Assembly: GCA_022340305.1 (NCBI GenBank)
Contig: JAJDOF010000099.1
Location: 1 to 64,000 of the forward strand
Source of the DNA: Gammaproteobacteria bacterium
GTDB lineage: Bacteria; Pseudomonadota; Gammaproteobacteria; GCA-001735895
Direction: 5' to 3'
DNA: 64,000 nt
This document shows positions 8,063 through 17,706 of this stretch, one piece after another. The translations under genes and the position numbers were made by a program. Each line of letters begins with the position of its first letter. Within the stretch, counting starts at the first letter, position 1. The notes under the pieces were generated by a model. It was not told the DNA's origin. It saw nothing but the letters and a program-made list of their open reading frames with translations, and ran no database searches.

Positions 8063-10879
8063 GTGAGAAAAATTGAAGGAAATCTAACCGGTGTAAAAGC
8101 TTACCGGGCACTGTTGGGACTGGCGTTCGAACATAAGGGATATTTTGCCCTGGCGGTGCTCGGCATGGTTATTTTCGCCTGTTCCGATGCGGCTTTTGCC
8201 TATTTGATGAAACCGTTGATGGACGATGGTTTTATCAATCGCGATCCGGCGATCATCCGTTTTATTCCAATAGCCATCATCCTGATCTTTGCGGTCCGCA
8301 TGGTGGCAGTTTTCCTGCGCAGTTATTGCATGGACTTCATCGGTCGCAATGTCATCAACAGTTTGCGTAGCCAGATGTTCGAAAAATTATTGACGCTGAC
8401 CAGCGATGAATACGATCAGTCCTCGACCGCCTCCATCGTTACCCGTTTTTCCTATGACGTCGAGCAGGTTGCCAAGTCGGTATCGTCGTCGCTGACGGTG
8501 TTTATCCAGGATACGTTGCGCATTGTCGTATTACTCGGCTACATGGTCTGGCTGAACTGGCAATTGACCGCTATTTTCCTGGTGGCTGGACCGATCGTGT
8601 TCCTGATCGTGGTGCGGATTTCGGGTCGTTTCCGCAGTATCAGCAAGAACATCCAGCAATCCATGGGTGATGTAACCCAGGTCGCGCAGGAAGTAGTTGA
8701 TGCCAATCGCATCGTGAAAATATTCGGCGGCGACGAATTCGAGCGCAACAAGTTCTTTAAGATCAATGAAAAGAATCTCAAACTGCACCTGAAGATGTCG
8801 GTGGCGCAATCGGTGAGCATGCCGTTGATCCAGCTGGTAGTCGCCATGGCTTTCGCAGCGATTGTCGCGTTTGCAACTTCGGACTCGATGCGCAGCGTGA
8901 TTTCTACCGGTGACTTTGTCTCTTTCATCTTTGCGATGACCATGTTGCTGGCGCCGATGCGCGTGCTGTCGTCGATCAATGCCAGCATACAAAAGGGTAT
9001 TGCCGCAGGTGAAAGTGTATTCGAGTTCACCTCGCGAGATAGCGAACACAACGAGGGGACGATCGCGCTCGAACGTGCCACGGGCCGAATCAGCTTCGAA
9101 GATGTCGTCCTGTGTTATCGCCGTAGCGACCAGCGAGTGCTCGACAAGATCAGTTTCGAGGTCGAACCTTATAGCACGATCGCCATTGTCGGTCGTTCCG
9201 GCAGCGGCAAGTCCAGCCTGGTCAATTTGATACCTCGGCTATATGAATACGATAGCGGTGTGGTTCGTCTCGATGGAGAGCGTCTCGAAAGTTATCGTAT
9301 CGCCGATTTGCGCCGCCAGATCGCTTACGTTGGTCAGGATGTGCGCCTGTTTAACGACACGATACGCAACAACATTGCCTATGGCATCACCGACAAGGTG
9401 ACCGAGGAGCAGATCATCGATGCCGCGAAGCAGGCACATGCCTGGGAATTCATCGCGGAAATGCCGGAGCAGCTGGACACCGAGGTGGGTGAACGCGGTG
9501 TGTTGCTGTCAGGCGGACAGCGGCAACGAATTGCGATTGCGCGCGCGTTGCTCAAGGATGCGCCCATTTTGATACTCGATGAGGCCACCTCGGCGCTTGA
9601 TACCGAGTCGGAACGCTATATTCAGCATGCGATGGAATACTTGATGGAAAATCGTACCACGCTGGTTATCGCGCATCGCTTATCCACCATCGAGCATGCC
9701 GATCATATACTGGTGATGGACCAGGGCAGGATAATTGAACAGGGTACCCACGGCAAGCTGCTGGAAAATGATGGTATATACGCGAAATTGCATTCCATGC
9801 AGTTCCGCGATACCAGTGAAATCGAAATCGAGAGCAGCAACAAGCCGAAGATTATTCGTTCCTCGGTACTCAACAAAGCCTTGATGCACAACTGGATCAG
9901 GCAGTCGACCCAGCGTCGACAGGGTTGGTGGCTGTGGTCGATGAACCCGTTTTCGGTAATGTTGATGCCGATTTCGCTATTATTCTACGTTAGCGCCAGC
10001 CTGCGTCGGCTCAGTTATCGGCTGGGAATACTCAAATCCCATAAATTGCCGGTCACGACGATCGTGGTCGGAAACATTACCCTGGGCGGAAACGGCAAGA
10101 CCCCGATCGTAATCGCGTTGTATCAATTGCTGCAATCCAATGGCTACCAGGTCGGCATTATTACCAGGGGCTACAAGAGCGGCAATGAACACAAGGTTCA
10201 GTTATTGAGCGGCGGACTGACCAGTGCAGCGGTCGGTGACGAAGCCAACATGATGTCCGAAATCTGTCGCTGTCCCATCGGCGTCGGTGCTGACCGGGTT
10301 AAGGCGGCAACCATGATATTACAGCAATTCCCCGAAATCGATGTCATTCTGTCTGACGACGGCCTGCAGCATTACGCGCTCAAACGGGATATCGAAATCG
10401 CAGTTTGCCGCTTTATGGCGCTCGGCAACGGCTTGATGCTGCCCGCGGGGCCTTTACGTGAACCGCGCTCGCGCCTGGATCAGGTCGACATTACCATCAA
10501 CCGTGACAGCAACCAGGTGGTGGAATCCCTGGGCGAGGTCTGGAACCTGGTGGACCCAGCGATTAGACGCAATATCAGCGATTTTCACGGTAAGCAGGTG
10601 CACGCACTTGCCGGCATCGGTTTTCCCGAGATATTCTTTGCCAGCCTGTCGCAAATGGGGATCGATGTGATTGAGCACGAGTATCCCGACCATTATGAGT
10701 TTAGTATGCAGGAGCTCAACTTGAAGCCCGAGCTGCCGATTCTGGTCACGCACAAGGATGCGGTGAAATTAAAAGGGATCGCACGCAACAATGTCTGGGT
10801 GGTGCCGCTGCAAATTGAACTGGGTGAAGAATTGATCAATCAGATCTTGGGCCTGCTGGAGAACCGTAGCCATGGATAA
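8063..10879 (+). CDS. Fused lipid A flippase MsbA and lipid A 4'-kinase LpxK
   Basis: One uninterrupted 938-codon frame encodes two enzymes. Residues 1 to about 585 are a complete MsbA-type ABC exporter: six helices, Walker A GRSGSGKS at 377-384, LSGGQ at 482-486 and [11 protein letters not shown] after it. Residues about 608-938 are a complete LpxK: membrane-associated N-terminus ([22 protein letters not shown]), [14 protein letters not shown] near 668-681 and the [12 protein letters not shown] motif. MsbA flips core-lipid A; LpxK phosphorylates the 4' position of the lipid A disaccharide on the cytoplasmic side. In E. coli they are separate neighbouring genes. An ATG at residue 608 is in frame, but I see no Shine-Dalgarno sequence before it. 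The start is GTG with weak upstream signal. ycaR and kdsB follow. Confidence 0.93.
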   Translation: MRKIEGNLTGVKAYRALLGLAFEHKGYFALAVLGMVIFACSDAAFAYLMKPLMDDGFINRDPAIIRFIPIAIILIFAVRMVAVFLRSYCMDFIGRNVINSLRSQMFEKLLTLTSDEYDQSSTASIVTRFSYDVEQVAKSVSSSLTVFIQDTLRIVVLLGYMVWLNWQLTAIFLVAGPIVFLIVVRISGRFRSISKNIQQSMGDVTQVAQEVVDANRIVKIFGGDEFERNKFFKINEKNLKLHLKMSVAQSVSMPLIQLVVAMAFAAIVAFATSDSMRSVISTGDFVSFIFAMTMLLAPMRVLSSINASIQKGIAAGESVFEFTSRDSEHNEGTIALERATGRISFEDVVLCYRRSDQRVLDKISFEVEPYSTIAIVGRSGSGKSSLVNLIPRLYEYDSGVVRLDGERLESYRIADLRRQIAYVGQDVRLFNDTIRNNIAYGITDKVTEEQIIDAAKQAHAWEFIAEMPEQLDTEVGERGVLLSGGQRQRIAIARALLKDAPILILDEATSALDTESERYIQHAMEYLMENRTTLVIAHRLSTIEHADHILVMDQGRIIEQGTHGKLLENDGIYAKLHSMQFRDTSEIEIESSNKPKIIRSSVLNKALMHNWIRQSTQRRQGWWLWSMNPFSVMLMPISLLFYVSASLRRLSYRLGILKSHKLPVTTIVVGNITLGGNGKTPIVIALYQLLQSNGYQVGIITRGYKSGNEHKVQLLSGGLTSAAVGDEANMMSEICRCPIGVGADRVKAATMILQQFPEIDVILSDDGLQHYALKRDIEIAVCRFMALGNGLMLPAGPLREPRSRLDQVDITINRDSNQVVESLGEVWNLVDPAIRRNISDFHGKQVHALAGIGFPEIFFASLSQMGIDVIEHEYPDHYEFSMQELNLKPELPILVTHKDAVKLKGIARNNVWVVPLQIELGEELINQILGLLENRSHG

Positions 10880-11060
10880 ACATTTACTCGATATTTTGGT
10901 CGATCCAGTGACCAAGGGACCGCTGATTTACGATAGCAAGCGCCAGGAATTGATTTCGCGGGCGGCGCGGCTTGCTTATCCAATTCGGGATGGCATACCG
11001 GTGATGTTACCCGAGGAAGCACGTGAATTGAGTAGCGACGAAGTCGAAGCGCTGCGTTAG
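10872..11060 (+). CDS. ycaR: Trm112-family small protein YcaR
   Basis: A 62-residue Trm112p-like protein opening [18 protein letters not shown], with [20 protein letters not shown] in the second half, which is the family signature. The usual metal-binding cysteines of some homologues (CPxC) are absent here, since the first loop reads DPVTKGPL. It overlaps the end of the msbA-lpxK gene by eight bases and precedes kdsB, the same order as lpxK-ycaR-kdsB in E. coli. Its molecular role is unclear; position suggests a link to LPS assembly. Confidence 0.9.
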   Translation: MDKHLLDILVDPVTKGPLIYDSKRQELISRAARLAYPIRDGIPVMLPEEARELSSDEVEALR

Positions 11061-11100
11061 TCTGATGGCGAGTCGCTCGACAGAACCTCCGCATAAGGGC

Positions 11101-11835
11101 ATGCCTGATTTTCGAATTGTCATTCCCGCACGTTATGCATCCGAGCGCCTGCCCGGAAAACCGCTGCGCCAGCTATGCGGCAAGACCATGATCGAGTGGG
11201 TGTATCGAGCGGCTGAACGGGCCTCGGCCAGTGAAATCGTCGTTGCGACCGATGACCAGCGCATCTGTGACGAGGTTGAGCGGTTTGGCGGCAATACCTG
11301 TATGACGGCCAGTTCGCATCGCAGTGGAACCGATCGGATTCTCGAAGTAACCAGCCGCCTTGGCTGGAGTGACGACAGTATCGTGGTCAACCTGCAGGGC
11401 GACGAACCCCTGATGCCGGCGGCCAACCTCGTGCAGGTGGCTGCCAACCTGGTTACCAGTAACTGCGACATGGCGACCTTGCACAAGGAGGTCGACGCCG
11501 CGCACGCGGCAGACCCGAGCCAGGTGAAACTGGTGCACGATCAACGCGGTCATGCGCTTTATTTCAGCCGTGCGGTCATTCCGTATGACCGCAGTGGCAC
11601 GGTCGTGAAATACCATGGCCACATCGGTCTGTACGCCTACCGGGTAGGCTTCATCAAAAAATTCAGCCAGCTTCAGCCTGCTGACCTGGAAATCAAGGAG
11701 TCGCTTGAACAGTTGCGTGCATTGTGTAATGGCTATTCCATTCATACCGAAACAGCCCGCGAAGTGCCGGGTCCGGGGATCGATACCGAGGCCGACTTGC
11801 GGCGCGCGGAACAACTGATGGCGCAGGACCTGTAA
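11101..11835 (+). CDS. kdsB: 3-deoxy-manno-octulosonate cytidylyltransferase
   Basis: CMP-KDO synthetase, which activates KDO with CTP for addition to lipid A. I chose ATG 11101 (MPDFRIVIPARYASERLPGKPL), which gives 244 residues, close to the 248 of E. coli KdsB. An upstream in-frame ATG at 11065 would add 12 residues outside the family core. Visible motifs are PARYASERLPGKPL at the N-terminus, VVNLQGDEPLMP in the middle and HIGLYAYR in the C-terminal half. The stop overlaps the next gene's ATG by one base, so the Nudix gene is probably cotranscribed. Confidence 0.95.
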   Translation: MPDFRIVIPARYASERLPGKPLRQLCGKTMIEWVYRAAERASASEIVVATDDQRICDEVERFGGNTCMTASSHRSGTDRILEVTSRLGWSDDSIVVNLQGDEPLMPAANLVQVAANLVTSNCDMATLHKEVDAAHAADPSQVKLVHDQRGHALYFSRAVIPYDRSGTVVKYHGHIGLYAYRVGFIKKFSQLQPADLEIKESLEQLRALCNGYSIHTETAREVPGPGIDTEADLRRAEQLMAQDL

Positions 11836-12419
11836 TGCAGTATCAGTGGAAACTGGCCAGGCACCTGACCCTGTACGAGAAGTATTTCAAGCTCGACGAG
11901 TATAGCCTCAGCCATGAGTTATTCGCGGGTGGATCCAGCCCGGTATTCACGCGCGAGGTTTTCGATCGCGGTGCGGTGGTCGTCGTGTTGCCCTATGACC
12001 CGAAACGACGCAAGGTGGTTTTGATCGAACAGTTCAGAATTGGTGCTATCGACGATCCTGGCGGACCCTGGCTGATCGAGACAGTGGCCGGCGTGATCGA
12101 GCCGGGCGAATCGACACAGCAGGTAGCAATGCGCGAATCGGTGGAAGAGGCAGGATGTCACTTACAGCGACTGCAAGCGATCGCGGAATTCTACGTCAGT
12201 CCGGGCGCTTCCAACGAGCACTGCAGCCTGTATTGCGGGGTAGTCGATAGCGATGGCGTGGCCGGGATTCACGGACTCGCCGATGAAAATGAAGACATTC
12301 GCGTAATGGTGGTCGATGCCACGGAAGCCTTCGCCTGGGTGCGCGAGGGCAGAATCCGCTCGGCGCCGACAATCGTTGCACTGCAGTGGCTGGAACTCAA
12401 CCAGGCGCGCTTCGACTGA
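11835..12419 (+). CDS. nudF: ADP-ribose pyrophosphatase (Nudix)
   Basis: A 194-residue Nudix hydrolase of the ADP-ribose/ADP-sugar pyrophosphatase type, cleaving ADP-ribose to AMP and ribose 5-phosphate. The Nudix box GX5EX7REX2EE is at 86-108 (GVIEPGE then RESVEEAG). Upstream lies VVVLPYDPKRRKVVLIEQFRIGA, a strand set typical of NudF, and downstream is YVSPGASNE, matching the SPG loop of the family. Its ATG overlaps the kdsB stop. Adjacency to LPS genes may be incidental. Confidence 0.9.
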   Translation: MQYQWKLARHLTLYEKYFKLDEYSLSHELFAGGSSPVFTREVFDRGAVVVVLPYDPKRRKVVLIEQFRIGAIDDPGGPWLIETVAGVIEPGESTQQVAMRESVEEAGCHLQRLQAIAEFYVSPGASNEHCSLYCGVVDSDGVAGIHGLADENEDIRVMVVDATEAFAWVREGRIRSAPTIVALQWLELNQARFD

Positions 12420-12440
12420 AGTGCCGCGCCTGGCGCAAAC

Positions 12441-13943
12441 TTAAAACTGGGTGTAAATCGCAAGCATGCCGACGCCACTGAGCACGATGGTATAGGGCAG
12501 CGCCATCCATAGCATCTTCATGTAGGACAGCCGAATCAGTGGAGCCAGGGCAGAGGTCAACAGAAACAGGAAAGCCGCCTGGCCATTCGGTGTTGCCACG
12601 CTGGGCAGGTTGGTACCGGTATTGATCGCTATCGCCAGCACGTTGAAATGCTCGCGGTCGATCGCGCCGTCCTTGAATGCCTGGGCAACCTCGTTGATGT
12701 ACACCGTGGCGACAAACACGTTATCGGAAATCATCGATAGCACGCCGTTGGCGATGAAAAACATGATTGGCTGCAAATCGCGGTCCTGCGACAACACGAA
12801 GGTAATCACCGGGGTGAACAGGTGCTGTTCGTGGATCACCGCCACCACGGAGAAAAATACCACCAGCAACGCGGTAAACGGCAACGCTTCTTCAAACGCA
12901 TGACCGATACGGTGTTCCTGGGTAATGCCGTTAAAAGCGGTTAACAGCACGATGACCATCAGTCCGACGAGGCCAACCGCAGCCACGTGGAAGGCCAGCG
13001 ACAGCACCAGGATCACACCGACGGTAGCCTGCACGATCAAGGTCATGGTCATGCGCGAATCGCGCTCGGTATCCTGCTCAGCGTCAAACTCGGCCAGGGT
13101 TTTCGCGACCGAGTCGGGCAGGGTGGCACCGTAGGAAAACCACTCAAATTTTTCCAGAAACACGCAGGTCAGCAAGCCAGCCACGAGGACCGGCATGGTC
13201 ACCGGCGCCATGCGCGTGAAAAATTCGATGAATTCCCAGCCGGCACGCTCGGCGATCAGCAGGTTCTGCGGTTCGCCAACCAGGGTGCATACGCCCCCCA
13301 GAGCGGTACCGACCGCGCCGTGCATGATCAGGCTGCGCAGAAAAGAGCGGAATTGCTCGAGCTCGGCGCGACGCTCTTCCTGGACTTCGTCATCCTGGCT
13401 GTGATCGTGATCGGACTGGTTGATGTGCTTGCCCGAGGCGACGCGGTGATAAACCGAGAAAAAGCCAATGGCGACCGATATCAGTACCGCGGTAACGGTA
13501 AGCGCATCGAGGAAGGCGCTCAGAAATGCTGCGGTGATGCTGAACAGAAACGACAGGAAAGCTTTTGATTTGACTCTCAGCAGGATTTTGGTAAACGTGA
13601 ACAACAGCAGGTCGCGCATGAAGTAAATGCCCGCGACCATGAACATCAACAGCATAATGACTTCAAAGTTGGCGATGGATTCCGCGTAAACGGCTTCGGG
13701 ACTCGCCATTCCCAGGATAATGGCTTCGAGGGCGAGCAATCCTCCCGGCTGCAGCGGATAGCATTTCAGGGCCATCGCCAGGGTGAAGATGAATTCCAGG
13801 ATCAGCAACCAGCCGGCGAGGAACGGGCTGAAGTTAAAGAGTATTGGGTTGATGATCAGGAAAGCGACGATCGCCTGTTTGTACCATGTGGCTGAGTGGC
13901 CGAGAAAATTAGCCGCAAAAGCTCTACCTAGCGTTGTTACCAT
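12441..13943 (-). CDS. nhaB: Na+/H+ antiporter NhaB
   Basis: A 500-residue polytopic inner-membrane protein of the NhaB family (E. coli NhaB is 513). The N-terminus [24 protein letters not shown] and the segments [16 protein letters not shown] and [37 protein letters not shown] are characteristic. A hydrophilic loop around 170-190 is rich in His, Asp and Glu ([19 protein letters not shown]). It exports sodium in exchange for protons, fitting a saline habitat. dsbB lies upstream on the same strand, the pairing also seen in E. coli. Confidence 0.95.
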   Translation of the reverse strand: MVTTLGRAFAANFLGHSATWYKQAIVAFLIINPILFNFSPFLAGWLLILEFIFTLAMALKCYPLQPGGLLALEAIILGMASPEAVYAESIANFEVIMLLMFMVAGIYFMRDLLLFTFTKILLRVKSKAFLSFLFSITAAFLSAFLDALTVTAVLISVAIGFFSVYHRVASGKHINQSDHDHSQDDEVQEERRAELEQFRSFLRSLIMHGAVGTALGGVCTLVGEPQNLLIAERAGWEFIEFFTRMAPVTMPVLVAGLLTCVFLEKFEWFSYGATLPDSVAKTLAEFDAEQDTERDSRMTMTLIVQATVGVILVLSLAFHVAAVGLVGLMVIVLLTAFNGITQEHRIGHAFEEALPFTALLVVFFSVVAVIHEQHLFTPVITFVLSQDRDLQPIMFFIANGVLSMISDNVFVATVYINEVAQAFKDGAIDREHFNVLAIAINTGTNLPSVATPNGQAAFLFLLTSALAPLIRLSYMKMLWMALPYTIVLSGVGMLAIYTQF

Positions 13944-14012
13944 CTAAAAATCGCTCACGTCGAGTTGAAATCGGGTATCGGGGGTTCCGTGTCAGCCGAT
14001 TATTTTGTAATT

Positions 14013-14516
14013 CTAATCTTGCCAGCTGCTAACGAAGAGTGTTGCACTTATTATCAACAGTACTATCGAAATTACAAGCAAGGCCTCGGCCATGGTGATT
14101 TCAAACAGCAGCAACGGGGAATAGCCACAGGCTGTCTGCACCTCGAATACGGCGGGAAACCATTTGTCGAGTGCGAACCAGGAGGGCATGCCGAGATTCA
14201 TCGCGCAATCGCCGAACACCCAGCCACGCTCTACTGCCAGAACCTGCCAGCTGCGTTCCACCAGGCAGCCCATGATCAGGGTATTGAGTCCGTGGAATAG
14301 TCGCATGCCCGGCATCGAGCCAGTAAAGAAAATAGCCAGTATGCCGATGAGCACAAAGGACATCACCAGGATGCGCACGTGAATACACAGCACACAGGGC
14401 CATTCGTCGAGCACGTACTGGAAATACAGCGCCCCGCATTCGAGGGCGATGCCGACCAGGATCAACAGCGCCCAGTAGCGGCGCTGCCTGCTGAGATTGA
14501 TCAACAGTGAATGCAT
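14013..14516 (-). CDS. dsbB: Disulfide bond formation protein DsbB
   Basis: A 167-residue inner-membrane quinone reductase that reoxidises DsbA. Four helices are visible. The first periplasmic loop holds the CVLC pair (C41 and C44) in EWPCVLCIH, and the second loop holds C104 (GDCAMNL) and C130 (QTACGYSP), so all four essential cysteines are present. It precedes nhaB on the same strand and follows the M24 peptidase gene by 15 bases. Confidence 0.95.
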   Translation of the reverse strand: MHSLLINLSRQRRYWALLILVGIALECGALYFQYVLDEWPCVLCIHVRILVMSFVLIGILAIFFTGSMPGMRLFHGLNTLIMGCLVERSWQVLAVERGWVFGDCAMNLGMPSWFALDKWFPAVFEVQTACGYSPLLLFEITMAEALLVISIVLLIISATLFVSSWQD

Positions 14517-14531
14517 TCTGTGCCGCTCCGG

Positions 14532-15710
14532 TTAGTTGATGATGGGCATTTCAGGAGCGGCGCGTTTGCTGAGCATTTCGGCACCGTTTTCGGTAATGAC
14601 GATATTTTCCTCGTGCACCATCATCTTGCCGCTGGCGAACTCCATGCCGGGTTCCAGCGTAATCACCATTCCAGGCTCCAGCGGAGTCCGATCGCTCGCG
14701 GTCAGCGAAGGCCATTCGGTGAGTTGCGCACCCAGGCCGTGTCCCATGCGGCCGACGTCATTACCCAGCGCACCGCCCGCTTCGAGTACCGACCACATGG
14801 CTTGCCAGACATCTGTCGTGGTGGCGCCGGGCCTGGCCGCGGCGAAGCCTGCATCGGTACTCTGATAAACGGTTTCGTAGGCGCGTCGGGCCCGGTCGGA
14901 GACAGGACCGAAGGCATAATTGCGGTCGAAATCGCAGAAATAGCCATCGTACACGGTACCGGTATCGATGATCATGACATCGCCTTGCTCGAGAATTCTA
15001 TCGCCAGGCCCCATGATGATATCGCCATAGCCTTCGGCTCCGGAAGCCGACACGATATAGGGAGTGTGATCGGCGCCACGCTGCAATAAATCGATACGCA
15101 TGGCGCGCAGTATATCGCGCTCGCTCTGTCCCGCGTGGATGATTTCCGGCAAGGCATTGAAGCTGTCGGATGCCAGTTCGCAGACGTAGCGAATTTTCTC
15201 GATTTCGGCGTCCGACTTGACGCTACACAGTTGCAGCATCAATTCGGCGCAATCGACAAATTCAGTGTTGGCAAGTTCGTGTTGCAGGTGCTGAAAATCA
15301 CGCACCGGCATGCGCAGGATACTTTCGTTGCCAAGGGTGGCACCAAGCCTGCCGAAACGTCGTGGAAGCTCGCGAATAGTCGCAAGCAATAGCGATATGC
15401 CATCATCGTCGGGTTGCGGTGACGACCAGCTGCGGATATCGTCAATCCAGCTAAGCCGCATTCCGGCAACTCCGATCGTCGGGATCACCGCGATGGGTTT
15501 ACCTGCAAGGGGTATCAGCAAAAACCAGGGGCGCGTCGGGCTTTGCCAGAACTGGGTCAGGAAACCGCTGAAATAACGCACCTGCGGTTCGGTAGTCAAC
15601 AGCATTGCATCGATTTCAAGATCGCGCATATGACGCTGTGCGCGTTCAGTACGCGCTTCGAATTCGGATTGCGCAAATCCGCGCACAGGAGGGGCTGGAG
15701 TCAGGCTCAC
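14532..15710 (-). CDS. M24-family metallopeptidase (Xaa-Pro peptidase / creatinase type)
   Basis: A 392-residue protein with a creatinase N-terminal domain (about 15-160; RYFSGFLTQFWQSPTRPWFLL near 45-65) and a pita-bread M24 catalytic domain. All five metal ligands can be placed: D249 (MIIDTG), D260 (GYFCDFDR), H324 (GHGLG), E353 (LEPGMEF) and E367 (VHEEN), so it should be a hydrolase rather than a metal-free creatinase. Its ATG overlaps the end of the diaminopropionate ammonia-lyase-like gene by four bases, implying one pathway. The ectoine hydrolase DoeA/EutD also belongs to M24, but the N-terminal motifs do not let me claim that. Substrate unknown. Confidence 0.85.
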   Translation of the reverse strand: MSLTPAPPVRGFAQSEFEARTERAQRHMRDLEIDAMLLTTEPQVRYFSGFLTQFWQSPTRPWFLLIPLAGKPIAVIPTIGVAGMRLSWIDDIRSWSSPQPDDDGISLLLATIRELPRRFGRLGATLGNESILRMPVRDFQHLQHELANTEFVDCAELMLQLCSVKSDAEIEKIRYVCELASDSFNALPEIIHAGQSERDILRAMRIDLLQRGADHTPYIVSASGAEGYGDIIMGPGDRILEQGDVMIIDTGTVYDGYFCDFDRNYAFGPVSDRARRAYETVYQSTDAGFAAARPGATTTDVWQAMWSVLEAGGALGNDVGRMGHGLGAQLTEWPSLTASDRTPLEPGMVITLEPGMEFASGKMMVHEENIVITENGAEMLSKRAAPEMPIIN

Positions 15711-16891
15711 TGCGATATCAACCTCTGGTAGAGTTCTGGGTCGGTGGCGCCTTCAGTTCCGATCACGAATATCCTGCTGCATGAATCGAGCCCTAACTTG
15801 CGCGACATTTCCGCGTCTTCACGTGCCGCTATGGCAGCACCGAGGCCTGCCACCGCGGATTCGCCCGCCTCGATGGGCGGCTGCGATTGCAGTAACAACT
15901 TCATGCAGGCCGGGACGGCATCTTCGCTGATGGTTAGAAAGTCATCTGCGCCAGGTTTCAGGATCTCCCAGGCGAGCAGCGACACTTCGCCGCAGGAAAG
16001 TCCGGCCATCAGGGTTTCCAGATCACCGCTAACTGTCACCGGTTCACCCCTGGCGGCGGACTGTTGCAGGCAGTTTGCCTGTTCCGGTTCGACCACGATG
16101 AAACGCGGTCGCTTTGTACCCCAGAGTTCCCAGAAGTAAGCGCAGACCGCTGCCGCCAGGCCGCCGACGCCGGCCTGGATGAAGACATGGGTGGGAATCG
16201 AGGCGCCCATTTGCTCTACCGCCTCGGCCAGCATCACGGTATAGCCGAGTGCAACGTCCTTGGGAATTGCGGTGTAGCCGGGATAACTGGTATCGGAAAC
16301 GATGATGCGACCGTGTGCAACTGCCTCGCTATCCGCCAGTTTGACAGAGGCGTCGTAGTTGCCGTCAATGCGGATGACTTCCGCGCCGAGTGCCTGCATT
16401 GCCTGCATGCGACCTGCGGAGACATCACGGTGGACATAAATGATACAGTCGCAACCGAACATCTGGCATCCCCAGGCGACCGAACGCCCGTGATTGCCAT
16501 CGGTAGCGCAACTGATCACGATATCCTGCACGATTGAACGATAACGGCCACTCGTCAGGTCGTCGATCGTGACGGCTGCGCCAGTCTGTTGCTGGATCTT
16601 GTCCTGTAGCTGGCGCGCCACGGCATAGGCTCCGCCCAGCGCCTTGAAACTCTTTAACCCGAAGCGCTCGGATTCGTCCTTGTAGAATATTTCGGCGACA
16701 TCGATTTGCGCCGCCAGTTGCTGCAGTCGATGCAGTGGACTGGGCTGGTAATCCGGCCAGCGGCTGATGTCGGCTCGAGCCTGCGCCGCCTTGTCGAGGT
16801 TTGTGATATCGCCTAAGGATGGCGGGTAGCTATCTCCGGGGCGAGCTGCAGGGTTGGCAAAATGGCTGAGTGTTGCTTGTAGTACAGGCAT
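15707..16891 (-). CDS. Diaminopropionate ammonia-lyase-like PLP enzyme
   Basis: A 394-residue fold-type II PLP enzyme. The signature YKDESERFGLKSFKALGGAYAV (about 70-91) matches diaminopropionate ammonia-lyase (DpaL/YgeX), with K83 the likely PLP lysine. ATDGNHGRSVAWG is the phosphate- and substrate-binding region, and GVGGLAAAV the glycine loop. The enzyme would convert D- or L-2,3-diaminopropionate to pyruvate and ammonia, but related enzymes act on other beta-substituted amino acids. It is the first gene of a two-gene unit with the overlapping M24 peptidase. The pairing suggests that the peptidase releases an amino acid processed by this lyase, which is inference. Confidence 0.82.
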   Translation of the reverse strand: MPVLQATLSHFANPAARPGDSYPPSLGDITNLDKAAQARADISRWPDYQPSPLHRLQQLAAQIDVAEIFYKDESERFGLKSFKALGGAYAVARQLQDKIQQQTGAAVTIDDLTSGRYRSIVQDIVISCATDGNHGRSVAWGCQMFGCDCIIYVHRDVSAGRMQAMQALGAEVIRIDGNYDASVKLADSEAVAHGRIIVSDTSYPGYTAIPKDVALGYTVMLAEAVEQMGASIPTHVFIQAGVGGLAAAVCAYFWELWGTKRPRFIVVEPEQANCLQQSAARGEPVTVSGDLETLMAGLSCGEVSLLAWEILKPGADDFLTISEDAVPACMKLLLQSQPPIEAGESAVAGLGAAIAAREDAEMSRKLGLDSCSRIFVIGTEGATDPELYQRLISQ

Positions 16892-17051
16892 AACGAAATC
16901 TTTGCTGAAGGAGCGACAAGTCTACCGAAATGCGACCAGGAATAAAGTAGCAAGTGATGCTGTCGGCAAATCCGGTCTTCTCAGGCCTTCACAGCCCGCG
17001 CCGATTCCACGGGCGCAGGGAGGGCGCGATGGAGCACCGATCAGTCGCGGG

Positions 17052-17654
17052 TCAGGCGGATACGTTGGAACCAGACGCGCCGTAACGGGCTAGCTGTTCG
17101 GCATCGTCAAAGCTGGGCTGGCTCATGACCCGCCGTAGAATCGGCACGAAAAACTCCAGTGATTCCGAATCGTAGTCGGGGTCGAAGCAGTTCTGGTCAT
17201 AGTTGTGACAGAAATCGATGGCGTCCTGATACCAGACGTGGTCACGGTAGATTTCACGGCAGTTGCGATCGCCGCCACAATGATGCGCGTAGTAATACAT
17301 TTGGAACACGCCGTGATGTTTGACGATCCAGTAGAGTTTTTCAGAGACGAAAGGTCGCAGTATCGCGGCGGCCATTTCGCTGTGCGAATAAGTGGCCAGT
17401 TCATCGCCAATGTCGTGCAACAGTATCGCGACGATCATTTCGTCGGATTCACCGGCTCGATGCGCGCGCGTGGCCCCCTGCAGACAGTGTTCGAGACGAC
17501 TGATGCGATAACCCGCGAGGCTGTGTTCAAGCTTGCGCAGGGCGTTGATTATACGCTCAGGCAATCCGCTCTTGTACTCGTCTTCCATGCGATCGAGGAA
17601 TTCGTAATCCTCGCGGGTGCCGTCTTCCATACGGGTGAAGTTGACTGTTTGCAT
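17052..17654 (-). CDS. HD-domain protein of the PhnZ/TmpB di-iron oxygenase type
   Basis: A 200-residue HD-domain protein. Besides the HD pair (H80, D81 in LLHDIGDE), it has H56 (LEHCLQ), H91 (YSHSE), the KHHG pair (H113, H114) and D153 (NYDQNCFDP), which together match the six-ligand di-iron site of PhnZ- and TmpB-type mixed-valent di-iron oxygenases. Those enzymes cleave C-P or C-C bonds of alpha-hydroxylated substrates. A phosphohydrolase role is the alternative. GGAG lies before the ATG. It is the third gene after mttB and the DMGDH-like gene, 52 bases downstream, so a role in quaternary amine or betaine breakdown is likely. The substrate is unknown. Confidence 0.75.
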   Translation of the reverse strand: MQTVNFTRMEDGTREDYEFLDRMEDEYKSGLPERIINALRKLEHSLAGYRISRLEHCLQGATRAHRAGESDEMIVAILLHDIGDELATYSHSEMAAAILRPFVSEKLYWIVKHHGVFQMYYYAHHCGGDRNCREIYRDHVWYQDAIDFCHNYDQNCFDPDYDSESLEFFVPILRRVMSQPSFDDAEQLARYGASGSNVSA

Positions 17655-17706
17655 CGTTATCTCCGCTGCTGTTGTTAACTGGCGCGATACCAGTGATTAA
17701 ACGCTG

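Noticed and set aside
9884..10879. Separate lpxK gene starting at the internal ATG
   Set aside because: No Shine-Dalgarno sequence is visible before this ATG and no stop codon separates it from msbA, so a fusion is the simpler reading.
14532..15710. M24 gene as ectoine hydrolase DoeA
   Set aside because: The family is right but the N-terminal motifs are not ones I can match to DoeA, and no doeB or ectoine transporter gene is adjacent.
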